Shown here: positions 18,319 to 27,766 of the stretch, one piece after another
How the letters are laid out: the number at the start of each line of letters is the position of its first letter
Position numbering within the stretch: the stretch's first letter is position 1
Source of the DNA: Flavobacteriales bacterium
Lineage (GTDB): Bacteria > Bacteroidota > Bacteroidia > Flavobacteriales_E > Vicingaceae
Reading direction: 5' to 3'
Length of the DNA: 64,000 nt
NCBI GenBank assembly: GCA_013359255.1
Contig: JABWCF010000002.1
Location: forward strand, 124,001 to 188,000
Program-made: the position numbers and the translations under genes
The notes under the pieces: generated by a model
Database searches by the model: none
Told to the model about the DNA's origin: nothing
Seen by the model: the letters and a program-made list of their open reading frames with translations, nothing else

Positions 18319-19329
18319 ATGAAAATAGCCGTAGTAGGAGCCACCGGATTGGTAGGTAGTATTATGTTAAAAGTATTGGAAGAACGCAATTTTCCGGTAA
18401 GTGAATTATTGCCGGTTGCCTCAGAAAAATCGATAGGCAGCGAAGTATTATTTAAAGGAAAGAAATATAAAGTAATAGATATAGAAGAAGCCATAAAACA
18501 AAAACCGGGTATTGCTATTTTTTCGGCAGGGGGAGGCACATCTTTAGAATGGGCTCCAAAATTTGCCGAAGTAGGTACTACTGTAATCGATAATTCTTCG
18601 GCATGGAGAATGGACCCCACAAAAAAATTAGTGGTTCCGGAGGTAAATGCTCATTGCCTAAAAAAAGAAGATAAAATAATTGCAAATCCAAACTGTTCTA
18701 CCATTCAAATGGTAGTGGTTTTAAATCCCCTGCATAAAAAATACAAGATTAAAAGGGTAGTCGTTTCTACCTACCAAAGTGTAACCGGTACAGGTAAAAA
18801 AGCGGTAGATCAAATGATGAACGAGCGAAAAGGTGTAAAAGGCGAAATGGCCTATCCTTATCAAATTGATTTAAATGTGCTCCCACATATTGATGTTTTT
18901 TTGGAAAACGGATACACCAAAGAAGAAATGAAAATGATTTTAGAAACCAATAAAATAATGGAAGATGATACCATTCAGGTTACTGCTACTACCGTTCGTA
19001 TTCCTACTATGGGAGGGCATAGCGAGAGTGTAAATATACAATTCGAAAACGATTTTGATTTACAGGAAATTCGCCAAATGCTAGCCTCTACGCCCGGAGT
19101 TATTTTACAAGATAATCCCGAAATGAATATATATCCTATGCCCCTTTTGGCCCATAATAAAGACGAAGTTTTTGTGGGTCGAATACGTAGAGATTTTTCT
19201 CAGCCAAACACTCTCAACCTTTGGATTGTGGCCGATAATTTACGCAAAGGAGCAGCCACCAATGCGGTTCAAATTGCTGAATATTTAGTGGCCAAACACC
19301 TTATACAGCTACCGCAAAGCGTTGCGTAA
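18319..19329 (+). CDS. asd: Aspartate-semialdehyde dehydrogenase
   Basis: NADP-dependent enzyme making aspartate semialdehyde from aspartyl phosphate, feeding lysine/diaminopimelate, threonine and methionine synthesis. Visible: the nucleotide-binding VVGATGLVGSIML (residues 4-16), the catalytic cysteine in NPNCSTIQM (about residue 122-130), the substrate-binding TYQSVTGTGKKAVDQM, and the second-domain histidine in IPTMGGHSESVN. Length of 336 residues is standard. It is a single-gene unit, followed 40 bp later by uvrC with its own promoter box. Confidence 0.97.
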   Translation: MKIAVVGATGLVGSIMLKVLEERNFPVSELLPVASEKSIGSEVLFKGKKYKVIDIEEAIKQKPGIAIFSAGGGTSLEWAPKFAEVGTTVIDNSSAWRMDPTKKLVVPEVNAHCLKKEDKIIANPNCSTIQMVVVLNPLHKKYKIKRVVVSTYQSVTGTGKKAVDQMMNERKGVKGEMAYPYQIDLNVLPHIDVFLENGYTKEEMKMILETNKIMEDDTIQVTATTVRIPTMGGHSESVNIQFENDFDLQEIRQMLASTPGVILQDNPEMNIYPMPLLAHNKDEVFVGRIRRDFSQPNTLNLWIVADNLRKGAATNAVQIAEYLVAKHLIQLPQSVA

Positions 19330-19356
19330 CGTATAATTTACCGCCCTAAGTGGGCA

Positions 19357-19364
19357 TAAATTTG
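19357..19364 (+). promoter_or_regulatory. -7 box immediately before uvrC
   Basis: TAAATTTG matches TAnnTTTG and ends only 5 bp before the uvrC ATG at 19370. The start site would fall at or next to the ATG, predicting a leaderless or near-leaderless mRNA. Confidence 0.5.
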
Positions 19365-19369
19365 CACTT

Positions 19370-21166
19370 ATGCCTATAGCCGATATCACTAAACAAATTA
19401 GTTATTTCCCTAATCAGCCGGGAGTGTACCGTTTTTATAATTCCGATGGAAAAATTATTTATGTAGGCAAAGCGAAAGATTTAAAAAAACGAGTTTCATC
19501 GTATTTTACAAAGCAACCCGAAAGTGGCAAAACGGCCTTAATGATAAAACAAATTGCCGATATTAAAACCATTGTGGTAAATACCGAAGTAGAGGCCCTT
19601 TTGTTAGAGAATACGCTCATTAAAGAGTTTAAGCCCCGGTATAATATTTTGCTCAAAGACGATAAAACCTATCCTTGGATTTGTATAAAAAAAGAAAGAT
19701 TTCCGCGCGTATTTTCTACCCGTCATTTGGTTAAAGACGGCTCGCAGTATTTTGGCCCATACGCCTCGGTACGCACTATGAAAACGCTGTTAGACCTATT
19801 AAAACAATTATACAAGCTGCGAACATGCTCGTACCAGCTTTCCGAAGAAAATATAAAAAACAACAAATTTAAAGTGTGCCTCGAATATCATTTAGGCAAT
19901 TGCAAAGCCCCCTGCGAAGGTCTGCAAACGGAAAAGGAATACAACGAATACATTACTCAAATAAAAGAAATTTTAAAAGGAAATATTGGTGAAATTACCA
20001 AACTCATAAAACAACAAATAAACGAATGTGCTGAAAAACTACAGTTCGAAGAAGCTCAGGTATTAAAAGAAAAATTAGAACGGCTACAGAACTATCAAAA
20101 CAAAACAACTGTAGTAAGCTCAACCGTAAATAATGTAGATGTATTTTCTTTTGTAAAAAATGAAGGAACCGCTTTTATTAATTACATGAAAGTAAATGCA
20201 GGAGCGGTAGTTCAATCGCATAGTATTGAATTAAAAACAAAACTAGAAGAAACGGATGGTCAATTGCTCGATTTAGCCATCGTTGAACTACGCCAGCGTT
20301 TTCAATCCAACTCTACAGAAATTATTTTACCCTTTTTGCCCGACACTATCTTGCCCGATGTACAGTTACATATACCGCAGCGAGGCGATAAAAAAAGACT
20401 GCTGGAATTATCCGATAAAAATGCAGTTTATTTTATGAATGAAAAACTAAGGCAAGCAAAAAAAATAAACCCCCAAACACACCATCGGATCCTTGAAAAA
20501 TTAAAAACCGATTTAAACTTATCGGCTTTGCCAGTTCATATAGAATGTTTCGATAATTCTAATATGCAAGGCACTAACGCAGTATCAGCTTGTGTCGTTT
20601 TTAAAAACGGAAAGCCCAGTAAAAAAGATTACCGCCATTTTAACATAAAAACAGTTGAAGGCCCTAATGATTTTGCTAGCATGGAAGAAGCTGTATACAG
20701 GCGGTATAAGCGAATGTGTGAAGAAAAGATGCCGCTTCCACAACTTATTATCATTGACGGAGGAAAAGGACAACTATCATCGGCACTTACAGCATTAATA
20801 CAATTAAACTTATCTGAGAAAATAAAAATAATTGGCATTGCCAAACGCCTCGAAGAAATTTTTTTCCCGGGTGAATCTATTCCTTTGTATATCGACAAAC
20901 GTTCAGAATCACTTAAACTAATTCAGTACTTGCGCAACGAAGCACATCGTTTCGGGCTAAAACATTACCGAAGTAAGCACTCCAAACAACTCGTGGTATC
21001 GGAACTCGACCATATAAAAGGAATTGGCGAGAAAAGCAAGCAAGCCCTTTTGCAAAAATTCAAATCTATTGCCCGCTTAAAAGAAGCCGAGAAAAAAGAA
21101 ATTGCAGCTGTAATTGGAATTAAGAAAACCGAAATTTTAATTAAAACCTTCGAGGCTACACCTTGA
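19370..21166 (+). CDS. uvrC: Excinuclease ABC subunit C
   Basis: Nuclease subunit of nucleotide excision repair that makes both incisions around a lesion after UvrB loading. Domains in order: GIY-YIG (about residues 12-95; QPGVYRFY and IIYVGKAKDLKKR), cysteine-rich segment (KVCLEYHLGNCKAPCEG), UVR motif (AEKLQFEEAQVLKEKLERL, about 223-241), RNase H-like endonuclease (CFDNSNMQGTNAVSACVVF; IIDGGKGQL), and C-terminal helix-hairpin-helix (IKGIGEKSKQALL; AAVIGIKKTEI). Length of 598 is full. Its 3' end overlaps the convergent NUMOD4/HNH gene by 11 bp. Confidence 0.98.
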   Translation: MPIADITKQISYFPNQPGVYRFYNSDGKIIYVGKAKDLKKRVSSYFTKQPESGKTALMIKQIADIKTIVVNTEVEALLLENTLIKEFKPRYNILLKDDKTYPWICIKKERFPRVFSTRHLVKDGSQYFGPYASVRTMKTLLDLLKQLYKLRTCSYQLSEENIKNNKFKVCLEYHLGNCKAPCEGLQTEKEYNEYITQIKEILKGNIGEITKLIKQQINECAEKLQFEEAQVLKEKLERLQNYQNKTTVVSSTVNNVDVFSFVKNEGTAFINYMKVNAGAVVQSHSIELKTKLEETDGQLLDLAIVELRQRFQSNSTEIILPFLPDTILPDVQLHIPQRGDKKRLLELSDKNAVYFMNEKLRQAKKINPQTHHRILEKLKTDLNLSALPVHIECFDNSNMQGTNAVSACVVFKNGKPSKKDYRHFNIKTVEGPNDFASMEEAVYRRYKRMCEEKMPLPQLIIIDGGKGQLSSALTALIQLNLSEKIKIIGIAKRLEEIFFPGESIPLYIDKRSESLKLIQYLRNEAHRFGLKHYRSKHSKQLVVSELDHIKGIGEKSKQALLQKFKSIARLKEAEKKEIAAVIGIKKTEILIKTFEATP

Positions 21167-21734
21167 TATGTCCCCAGTTTTCGCCACTTTTAATACGATA
21201 GGCCTGCATTTCGCTAATATTAAACCGTTGGGAAATTTTTTGAATCGTTTCTTTTCTTTTAGGGTTAAGCAAAATAGTCTTTAAACGAGTTACTTGTTTA
21301 ACGGTAAGTTTTTGTCCATCACGCATTCGGTTAAATTCAATAAGTTTTTTTCTTGCCGCAATAACTTTTGGACTTCTTTTGTTATGTAATACCAATTCTT
21401 CCTTGCTGCCCCATTTTAAGTTAGAAGCTTTGTTATTTCCCCTTGTACGGTTTAAGTGAAGCACATACGTCTGCAATTTTTGGGGTTTTGGAAGAAATTT
21501 TTCGGCCACCAACCGATGCACAAAAAAGTGTTTGTTTTGCACGCCTTTTTTAGTAGTTACTTTATATCTGAAAACCTTATAGCCATCTACATCGCTGCAT
21601 TTTAGTATGTTTCCGTCCTTGGTGGTTTTTTTAAAACTCATCATACGCCCGTAATTAGAAACGGCATACCGCAACTTTAATTGATGAGGAAAAACACATT
21701 CTTTCCATTTTTCGTTTTCGTAAAATTTTGCCAT
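21156..21734 (-). CDS. NUMOD4/HNH-like DNA-binding protein with C-terminal HTH
   Basis: Resembles free-standing homing-endonuclease-type proteins. A NUMOD4-like N-terminus (KWKECV, YAVSNYGRMMSF; residues ~8-35) leads into an HNH-like segment (FVHRLVAEKFLP then YVLHLNRTRGNNKASNLKW, about 75-118), where the usual NHIDG is replaced by LHLNR. The last ~60 residues (KLTVKQVTRLKTILL; ISQRFNISEMQAYRIKSG) look like a helix-turn-helix. The first His, second His and final Asn are present, but the altered centre makes nuclease activity uncertain. It is not inside another gene. It overlaps the convergent uvrC stop by 11 bp. Confidence 0.8.
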   Translation of the reverse strand: MAKFYENEKWKECVFPHQLKLRYAVSNYGRMMSFKKTTKDGNILKCSDVDGYKVFRYKVTTKKGVQNKHFFVHRLVAEKFLPKPQKLQTYVLHLNRTRGNNKASNLKWGSKEELVLHNKRSPKVIAARKKLIEFNRMRDGQKLTVKQVTRLKTILLNPKRKETIQKISQRFNISEMQAYRIKSGENWGHIKV

Positions 21735-21761
21735 AATGAAAGGTTTTAAAAGAAGAGAATC

Positions 21762-22748
21762 TTATGATAGTTTATCGGTTAGTAAGCTCATTTCCATAAT
21801 AGGCGACATTTTTTCGTACAATATTCTGTAAACTGCTTCGGTTATAGGCATCTGCACGTTAAATTTTTTATTCATTTCATGCAAACTTTTAACCGCATAG
21901 TATCCCTCGGCTGTCATATTCATTTCTAATTGGGCTGCTTTTACCGAATATCCTTTGCCAATCATAGTCCCAAAGTTCCGATTTCTCGAAAATTGAGAAT
22001 AAGCAGTTACAAGTAAATCGCCAAGATAAGCCGATGATTTTACATCGCGGTGAATAGGATTAACCGCATCCACAAAACGCTCTATTTCCTGAATGGCATT
22101 TGTTACCAAGATAGCCTGAAAATTATCGCCATATCCCAGTCCGTGGCAAATACCAGCCGCAATGGCAAATACATTTTTAAGTACAGCCGATAATTCAGTC
22201 CCAAATAAATCATCGGAAACAGTTGTTTTAATGTACCGACAGGATAGAAAATTTGCCATCATTTCGGCATGCCGGGTATTTTGGCAAGCTATGGTAAGGT
22301 ACGAAAGCTTCTCCATGGCTACTTCTTCGGCATGGCAAGGGCCGCATATAATGCCTATTTTATCGTATGGCGTACCAAATTGTTTATGAAAAAAGCGGGC
22401 CGGTATGGCGTGGTATTCGGGCACCATGCCTTTGATAGCCGAAAATAATATTTTATTCTTTATACCGCTTGTTTTATGAGTATTAAAAACATCTACCAAA
22501 AAGGCTGCGGGAACACCCATAATCAGAACCTCGCTTTCGTTAATAACGTGCTGAAGGTTTGTGCTCACAGATACCTTGTTGGGCTCAAACTGAATAGAAC
22601 TTAGATAATTGGGATTATGATAAAATTTAGTAAAGTGTTCAGCGGCTTTTTCATTTCGCATCCACCAGTGGATGTGCGTTACATTATTTCCAAGAATCTT
22701 AACCAATGCAGTAGGCCAACTTCCTCCGCCAATAACTCCAATTTTCAT
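21762..22748 (-). CDS. gpsA: Glycerol-3-phosphate dehydrogenase (NAD(P)+)
   Basis: Reduces dihydroxyacetone phosphate to sn-glycerol 3-phosphate for phospholipid synthesis, cytosolic. The N-terminal Rossmann motif is IGVIGGGSWPTALVKIL, the catalytic Lys/Asp regions are GTELSAVLKNVFAIAAG and SSAYLGDLLVTAYSQFSRNRNFG. The ATG at 22748 was chosen over an in-frame TTG 12 bp upstream because GGAGAG, a good ribosome-binding site, lies right before it and would otherwise be inside the gene. The common GGGSxGTA loop reads SWPTA here, a minor variant. Length of 328 residues is normal. Confidence 0.96.
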   Translation of the reverse strand: MKIGVIGGGSWPTALVKILGNNVTHIHWWMRNEKAAEHFTKFYHNPNYLSSIQFEPNKVSVSTNLQHVINESEVLIMGVPAAFLVDVFNTHKTSGIKNKILFSAIKGMVPEYHAIPARFFHKQFGTPYDKIGIICGPCHAEEVAMEKLSYLTIACQNTRHAEMMANFLSCRYIKTTVSDDLFGTELSAVLKNVFAIAAGICHGLGYGDNFQAILVTNAIQEIERFVDAVNPIHRDVKSSAYLGDLLVTAYSQFSRNRNFGTMIGKGYSVKAAQLEMNMTAEGYYAVKSLHEMNKKFNVQMPITEAVYRILYEKMSPIMEMSLLTDKLS

Positions 22749-22783
22749 TGTTCTCTCCAATTAAATTATGCTCGATATTATAT

Positions 22784-25708
22784 CTAGTGAACAATCATTT
22801 TTTCTATGGAATAAAAGGTGTTTTCTTTACTTATTTCAATAAAATAAACTCCGGTTTCTACGTTGGGAATGCTTAGTTCTAGTGTAGTGTTTCCGGAAAT
22901 CTGTTTGTGATTTGAATAAACAACTTCTCCGATTACATTATATAAATTAAAGAAATACGTACCTGCATCGGCATTACTAAATTGAACGGAAAAGTTGCCA
23001 TTGTTCGGATTTGGAAAAATACCTATTTGAGTATTTTTATCAAGCTCATTTACTCCTACGCAAGATTGTACAATTACGTTAGTGGTAGTGGTGTCTTTGC
23101 ATCCGTAAGCATCTTCAACCATAAGGGTGTAAGTTCCGGCAGCAGCCATCGTTACATTAGGAATATTGGCATTTTGTTGTGAACTGGAAAAACTATTAGG
23201 ACCTGTCCAGTTATAAATAGTGCCTCCAAATCCGCTTAAAATAAGGGTTTGTGTTTCGCAAACAGGGCTGTTGCTAATAGCAAATGCACTAGGTGCCGAA
23301 ATAGCTACATTCACAAAAGAAACACTAATGCAACCTGCCTGATTAGTTACTATAACAGTGTAGGTGCCCGTATTTACAAAGGTTACATTCGGAATACTTG
23401 GGTTTTGTTGAGTAGAAGAGAATCCATTAGGTCCCGACCAAGAGTAAGTAATTCCCCCGCTTGATGTTAACTGAAGAGTTTGCCCCATACACAGAGGAGC
23501 ATTACTGCCTGCGGTAGAGAATGAGGGGCAATTTTCAAACCGTGTAAGAAAAGCATCATATTGTCCCCCTCCAAAAGTGGTTTGGTGTACTCCGGGAGTC
23601 GCAATATTGTTGGTACTGTTTGTAATACCTGAAATATATACATTATTGTTTGTATCTACCGCAACAGCATGGGCAATATCTTGGTTTGCTCCTCCATAAT
23701 ACGTTCCCCATAAGCGGTAACAAGTGGTATCTATTCTTGCTACATAAGCATCGTTAAAACCCGATACGGTATCTTTAAAGGCTAGGTTAGTAGCAATTCC
23801 CATGGTGCTTTCTGTTTGTCCACAAATAAAAACATCGCCTTTTCCTGAAGGGTCTATGGCGATTCCGTATACAAAATCGTTACTGTTTCCTCCATAGTAA
23901 GTGCTCCATTTGCGAACTCCGGCCGATGTAAAGCGAGCAACATATCCGTCAAATGGGCCTCCTCCGTATATTGGCTGATGAACACCTGCAGAGGTTATGC
24001 CGCTTGTACTTTGTGTGTAGCCGGATATATAAACGATATTACCTAATGAGGGTTCAACTGTTAATCCAAAGCCATAGTCGGCATTGTTTGCTCCAAAATA
24101 GGTTCCCCATTGGCGAGTACCTGAGGCATTGAATTTAACTAAAAACGCATCAAATAAACCTCCACCATATACAGGTTGGTGAGAGCCTCCTGTGGAAATG
24201 GCAGAATTACTTGCTGTGTATCCACCCATGTATACGTTGCCGAATTTATCGGTGGCTAAGCCTCGCGAACGGTCTTCGGCATTTCCTCCGTAGTAGGTTC
24301 CCCATTGGCGAACACCAGAACTATCGAATTTTGCAAGAAAACCATCATAGTAACCGCCCCCAAATGATTGTTGGTGAGAGCTTGGGGTTGAAATTGTTCC
24401 CGCATTGGTACTGGAGGTGTATCCGCATAAAAAAACATTTGCGTTGTTATCAACCGCCACATCGTTCCCGTAGTCGTATACAGAACCACCATAGTAGGTT
24501 CCCCACACTCTAATTCCGTTAGGGGTAAGTTTTACTAAAAAAGCATCGTAGTTTGAACCGTTTAGTGCAGGTTGGTGAGAACTTGGGGTACTTATAGCAG
24601 TTGTACTATTGGTTTCTCCGGTAAAATACACATATCCGCTATTATCGCTGGTTATTCCGTATCCGTAATCTAAGTTGGCACCACCATAGTACGTGGCCCA
24701 AAGCAGCGTGCCGTTTAAGGTGTCAAATTTTGCTACAAAAGCATCATAAATTCCACCTCCGTAGGTAGTTTGATGTGTTCCGTTAGTTGCAATATTTGCG
24801 TTGCTTCCAGTATAACCTACCATATAAATTTGTCCATTTTTATCTCGATTTATATTGTTGCTCCAATCGTATGCACTACCTCCAAAATAGGTAGACCAAT
24901 ACAATGAAGGGTTTGGGTCAATAACAAGGGTTTTTGATTGATCGTAATTTGGCACATTAAAACCGAAGGTGCTTTTTTGTTGTGTAAAAGAAACAGAGAT
25001 CTGTTGCTTGTTTTCGGCAATAAAACTTTCGGGAATGTTTTCAAACATTTCTCCATGTATCACGTCAATTTTTATTTTTTCATTTTTTAATTGAGTGTTG
25101 TTACTTCCAATGTAAACCCATTTAATGTGGGAGGTATTTCCGCCCGGATGTACAATAAAATTGTATTTTACTCCGGTTTCGTTGGTTACAAATTCTAAAT
25201 CAATTTTTGGGTAAAGGTTTTTATAGGTTACTTTAGAAAATTGCCTTACTTGCGTAATACCTTGTTGTGGGGTGCCTGCTGTATAGTAATTGTAGTAATG
25301 CATTGAAGGATTTTCGGCAATGATTACGGGTTGAGGGTTGGCATTGATAAATTCTATATCGATTCGGTGATTGGTATACGTTATTTCTCCGCCTTTTCGG
25401 TTTTGTTTAGGATCTGTTCCTTCGGCAGGAGCATCGGTGCCTTTAACTTCTGCGGTATATGTATCGTAACTGAAACTGTTTTTCTTTAGTTGAACATTTA
25501 ATCCGGGGCTGTGTAAAATATATTTTACCTGAGTATTTGGAATAAAATGTTGGTTTACAACCTGTCCTTTATTTTCAGTAAATCCAAGTTTAGAGTGATT
25601 GTTGTGGGGTTGTTCCGAAGCTATAATAGTTTGCGAAAAAAAGAGTAATATAGTGCAAACAGTAAAAGAAAAGGAAGTACAAATAAAAGATGAAGAGATT
25701 CTTTTCAT
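22784..25708 (-). CDS. Secreted SBBP seven-repeat propeller protein with T9SS tail
   Basis: Surface/secreted protein of 974 residues. Signal peptide (about 1-30), then an N-terminal DUF7948-like region (LGFTENKGQVVNQHF; MHYYNYYTAGTPQQG), then seven ~60-residue SBBP repeats (about residues 278-735), each with W(S/G/A)TYxGG and DAFxxKF-type signatures, enough for one seven-bladed beta-propeller. Two near-identical Ig-like domains (ITYSWSGPNGFSSTQQNPSI and IYNWTGPNSFSSSQQNANI) precede a T9SS type A tail starting IGIFPNPNNGNF. The repeats are far more alike than random, suggesting recent internal amplification. Function is unknown; likely adhesion or binding. Confidence 0.9.
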   Translation of the reverse strand: MKRISSSFICTSFSFTVCTILLFFSQTIIASEQPHNNHSKLGFTENKGQVVNQHFIPNTQVKYILHSPGLNVQLKKNSFSYDTYTAEVKGTDAPAEGTDPKQNRKGGEITYTNHRIDIEFINANPQPVIIAENPSMHYYNYYTAGTPQQGITQVRQFSKVTYKNLYPKIDLEFVTNETGVKYNFIVHPGGNTSHIKWVYIGSNNTQLKNEKIKIDVIHGEMFENIPESFIAENKQQISVSFTQQKSTFGFNVPNYDQSKTLVIDPNPSLYWSTYFGGSAYDWSNNINRDKNGQIYMVGYTGSNANIATNGTHQTTYGGGIYDAFVAKFDTLNGTLLWATYYGGANLDYGYGITSDNSGYVYFTGETNSTTAISTPSSHQPALNGSNYDAFLVKLTPNGIRVWGTYYGGSVYDYGNDVAVDNNANVFLCGYTSSTNAGTISTPSSHQQSFGGGYYDGFLAKFDSSGVRQWGTYYGGNAEDRSRGLATDKFGNVYMGGYTASNSAISTGGSHQPVYGGGLFDAFLVKFNASGTRQWGTYFGANNADYGFGLTVEPSLGNIVYISGYTQSTSGITSAGVHQPIYGGGPFDGYVARFTSAGVRKWSTYYGGNSNDFVYGIAIDPSGKGDVFICGQTESTMGIATNLAFKDTVSGFNDAYVARIDTTCYRLWGTYYGGANQDIAHAVAVDTNNNVYISGITNSTNNIATPGVHQTTFGGGQYDAFLTRFENCPSFSTAGSNAPLCMGQTLQLTSSGGITYSWSGPNGFSSTQQNPSIPNVTFVNTGTYTVIVTNQAGCISVSFVNVAISAPSAFAISNSPVCETQTLILSGFGGTIYNWTGPNSFSSSQQNANIPNVTMAAAGTYTLMVEDAYGCKDTTTTNVIVQSCVGVNELDKNTQIGIFPNPNNGNFSVQFSNADAGTYFFNLYNVIGEVVYSNHKQISGNTTLELSIPNVETGVYFIEISKENTFYSIEKMIVH

Positions 25709-25835
25709 AGCGGTTTATTTTTTTTTAAAACAGGTAAATTTAGTAAAGTTTTTAAAACAGAAAATTTATTTGTAAGAGTATTATAACTATCTGAGCCATG
25801 ACGAAAGGAGAACACTCTAAGTTGCACATACATTT

Positions 25836-27656
25836 TTAAGCAAAAGTTTGTAAATCATATAACTTTTTATACACTCCGTTTTGTTGAATAAGCTGTGAAT
25901 GTGTTCCTGTTTCAACAATATTTCCTTGATGTAAAACAATTATTTTGTCGGCATGCTGTATGGTAGAAAGCCTGTGAGCTACAACCAATGATGTGCGGTT
26001 TTGCATTAATTTTTGCAGGGCATCTTGTACCAGTCGTTCCGATTCGGTATCGAGAGCAGAGGTAGCCTCATCTAAAATTAAAATTGGCGGATTTTTAAGT
26101 ATGGCACGGGCAATGGCAATGCGTTGTTTTTGGCCGCCCGATAGTTTGTCGCCTCGGTCGCCAATAAGGGTGTAATACCCTTCTTCCATTTGCGAAATAA
26201 ATTCGTGTGCGTTGGCTATTTTTGCAGCTTCAATTACTTTTTCCTGAGTAACGCCAATGCTGCCAAAAGCAATGTTGTTAAAAATGGTATCGTTGAAAAG
26301 CACCGATTCTTGAGAAACAATGCCCATGAGCGAACGGAGGTCTTTTACTTTAATGTTTTTTATGGGAATATCGTCAATAAGTATTTCGCCTTCTTGTACA
26401 TCGTAAAAGCGAGGCAGTAAATCGGCAAAAGTAGTTTTTCCGCTCCCCGATTGACCAACCAATGCAACCATTTCTCCCTTTTTTATCTCAACCTGTATAT
26501 TTTTCAGAACGCCTTCTTTTTGGTAGGCAAAGGATACATTTTTGTATTCAATTTTATTTGTAAAATTTTCTTTGCTTACGGCATTTTTACTATCTCGAAT
26601 AGGATTTTCTGCCCGTAAAATTTCTTCAATTCTTTCTACCGAAGCAGCTCCTTTTTGTACGTTGTTGTAAGCGGTTGAAAAGGATTTTACAGGATTTAGT
26701 AATTGAGAAAAAATAATAATATAACCAATAAACTCACTGCCATTCAATTCGAAATTATTATTTATAACGAGGCTTCCGCCAAAATACACTAGTGATATCA
26801 TTACTACTGAACCTAAAAATTCGCTTATGGGTGAGGCTAAATCTTTTTTTCGGTACATTTTAAGCATTATTAACCGATATTGTTCGTTCACTCTGTCGAA
26901 TTTATGTTCATTAAATTTTTCAGCATTAAATGCTTTAATTACTCTTAATCCACCAAGGGTTTCTTCAACATAAGAAAGCAATAGGCTCATTTTGCCCTGC
27001 CCTAGCGATGAGGTTTTTCTTAAACTGCGGCCTATTTGCCCAATAACTAAACCGCCAACCGGAAGAAGAAGCAGGGAAAAAAGAGTGAGTTGCGGACTGA
27101 TAAATAACATGGCTAACAAGGAAAATAGAATTGACATAGGGTCGCGAAAGAGCATTTCTAAAGAACTCATTATAGACCACTCTACCTCTTGTACATCAGA
27201 TGAGATGCGTGTAATAACATCTCCTTTTCTAGTTTCGGAATAATAAGAGAGTGGCAAGGAAATGATTTTTGCGTATAATTTTTTACGTATATCTTTAATG
27301 ACTCCAATGCGAATAACGGCAATGTAGTACATAGCCATGTAACGAAAAAAGTTTTTTAAAAAAAACAACACTGCCACTAACATACAAATAAGGACTAATG
27401 CCGAGGTGGTTCCGTGTTCGAAGATGTAAGTACTCATAAGATAATCCGAATAATTTTTTAATCCTTCTTTAGAAAATGCAAAAACAGGCTTTTCGGTAAT
27501 GGGAGTAGTTTCTCCAAAGAGTAGGTTTAAAAAAGGAATGAACAAAACAAGCGAGAGTAAATTAAATACTACGGAAAGTACGTTAAACAGAATGTTTAGA
27601 ATAGCATAACTTTTGTACTCGGCTGCGTAGCGCAGTACTTTGCGAAAGCGGTTCAT
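25836..27656 (-). CDS. ABC exporter, MsbA/lipid-A type (fused TMD-NBD)
   Basis: Half-transporter that works as a homodimer, moving a lipid or hydrophobic substrate across the inner membrane. Six membrane helices (about residues 20-310) precede an ATPase domain with Walker A VGQSGSGKTTFADLL, signature KLSGGQKQRIAIARA, Walker B ILILDEATSALD and the H-loop VVAHRLSTIQHAD. Similar to MsbA of Bacteroidota, but drug exporters of the same fold cannot be excluded. The ATG at 27656 was preferred to one 9 bp upstream because a TATCTTTG -7 box (27663-27670) overlaps the upstream start. A terminator-like hairpin lies between this gene and its upstream neighbour. Confidence 0.92.
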   Translation of the reverse strand: MNRFRKVLRYAAEYKSYAILNILFNVLSVVFNLLSLVLFIPFLNLLFGETTPITEKPVFAFSKEGLKNYSDYLMSTYIFEHGTTSALVLICMLVAVLFFLKNFFRYMAMYYIAVIRIGVIKDIRKKLYAKIISLPLSYYSETRKGDVITRISSDVQEVEWSIMSSLEMLFRDPMSILFSLLAMLFISPQLTLFSLLLLPVGGLVIGQIGRSLRKTSSLGQGKMSLLLSYVEETLGGLRVIKAFNAEKFNEHKFDRVNEQYRLIMLKMYRKKDLASPISEFLGSVVMISLVYFGGSLVINNNFELNGSEFIGYIIIFSQLLNPVKSFSTAYNNVQKGAASVERIEEILRAENPIRDSKNAVSKENFTNKIEYKNVSFAYQKEGVLKNIQVEIKKGEMVALVGQSGSGKTTFADLLPRFYDVQEGEILIDDIPIKNIKVKDLRSLMGIVSQESVLFNDTIFNNIAFGSIGVTQEKVIEAAKIANAHEFISQMEEGYYTLIGDRGDKLSGGQKQRIAIARAILKNPPILILDEATSALDTESERLVQDALQKLMQNRTSLVVAHRLSTIQHADKIIVLHQGNIVETGTHSQLIQQNGVYKKLYDLQTFA

Positions 27657-27662
27657 GGAGTA

Positions 27663-27670
27663 CAAAGATA
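27663..27670 (-). promoter_or_regulatory. -7 box for the ABC exporter gene
   Basis: CAAAGATA on the plus strand reads TATCTTTG on the minus strand (TAnnTTTG). It overlaps the upstream in-frame ATG at 27665, so translation probably begins at 27656 on a nearly leaderless mRNA. Confidence 0.45.
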
Positions 27671-27716
27671 CAATATAAATAAAAGGCTAAAAATCTGGAG
27701 CAGTTCTTTAACAAAC

Positions 27717-27746
27717 AAAAAATGACTACTATATGTAGCCATTTTT
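27717..27746 (-). terminator. Hairpin terminator after the S74 gene
   Basis: The stem AAAAAATGACTAC (27717-27729) pairs with GTAGCCATTTTT (27735-27746) around a 5-nt loop, with one G-U-type mismatch, and has A/T runs at both ends. It sits 20 bp after the minus-strand S74 frame ends. A 10-bp direct repeat, AAATCTGGAG, flanks it at 27691 and 27751. Confidence 0.6.
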
Positions 27747-27766
27747 GAAAAAATCTGGAGAAAAAC

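Noticed and set aside
22784-25708. Tandem repeats in the SBBP gene as a possible CRISPR-like array
   Set aside because: The ~180-bp units are in frame, encode propeller blades, and lack short identical repeats with unique spacers.
27691-27760. Direct repeat AAATCTGGAG around a hairpin as a target-site duplication of a tiny mobile element
   Set aside because: The enclosed ~50 bp contains only a terminator-like hairpin with no other mobile-element feature; chance similarity is as likely.
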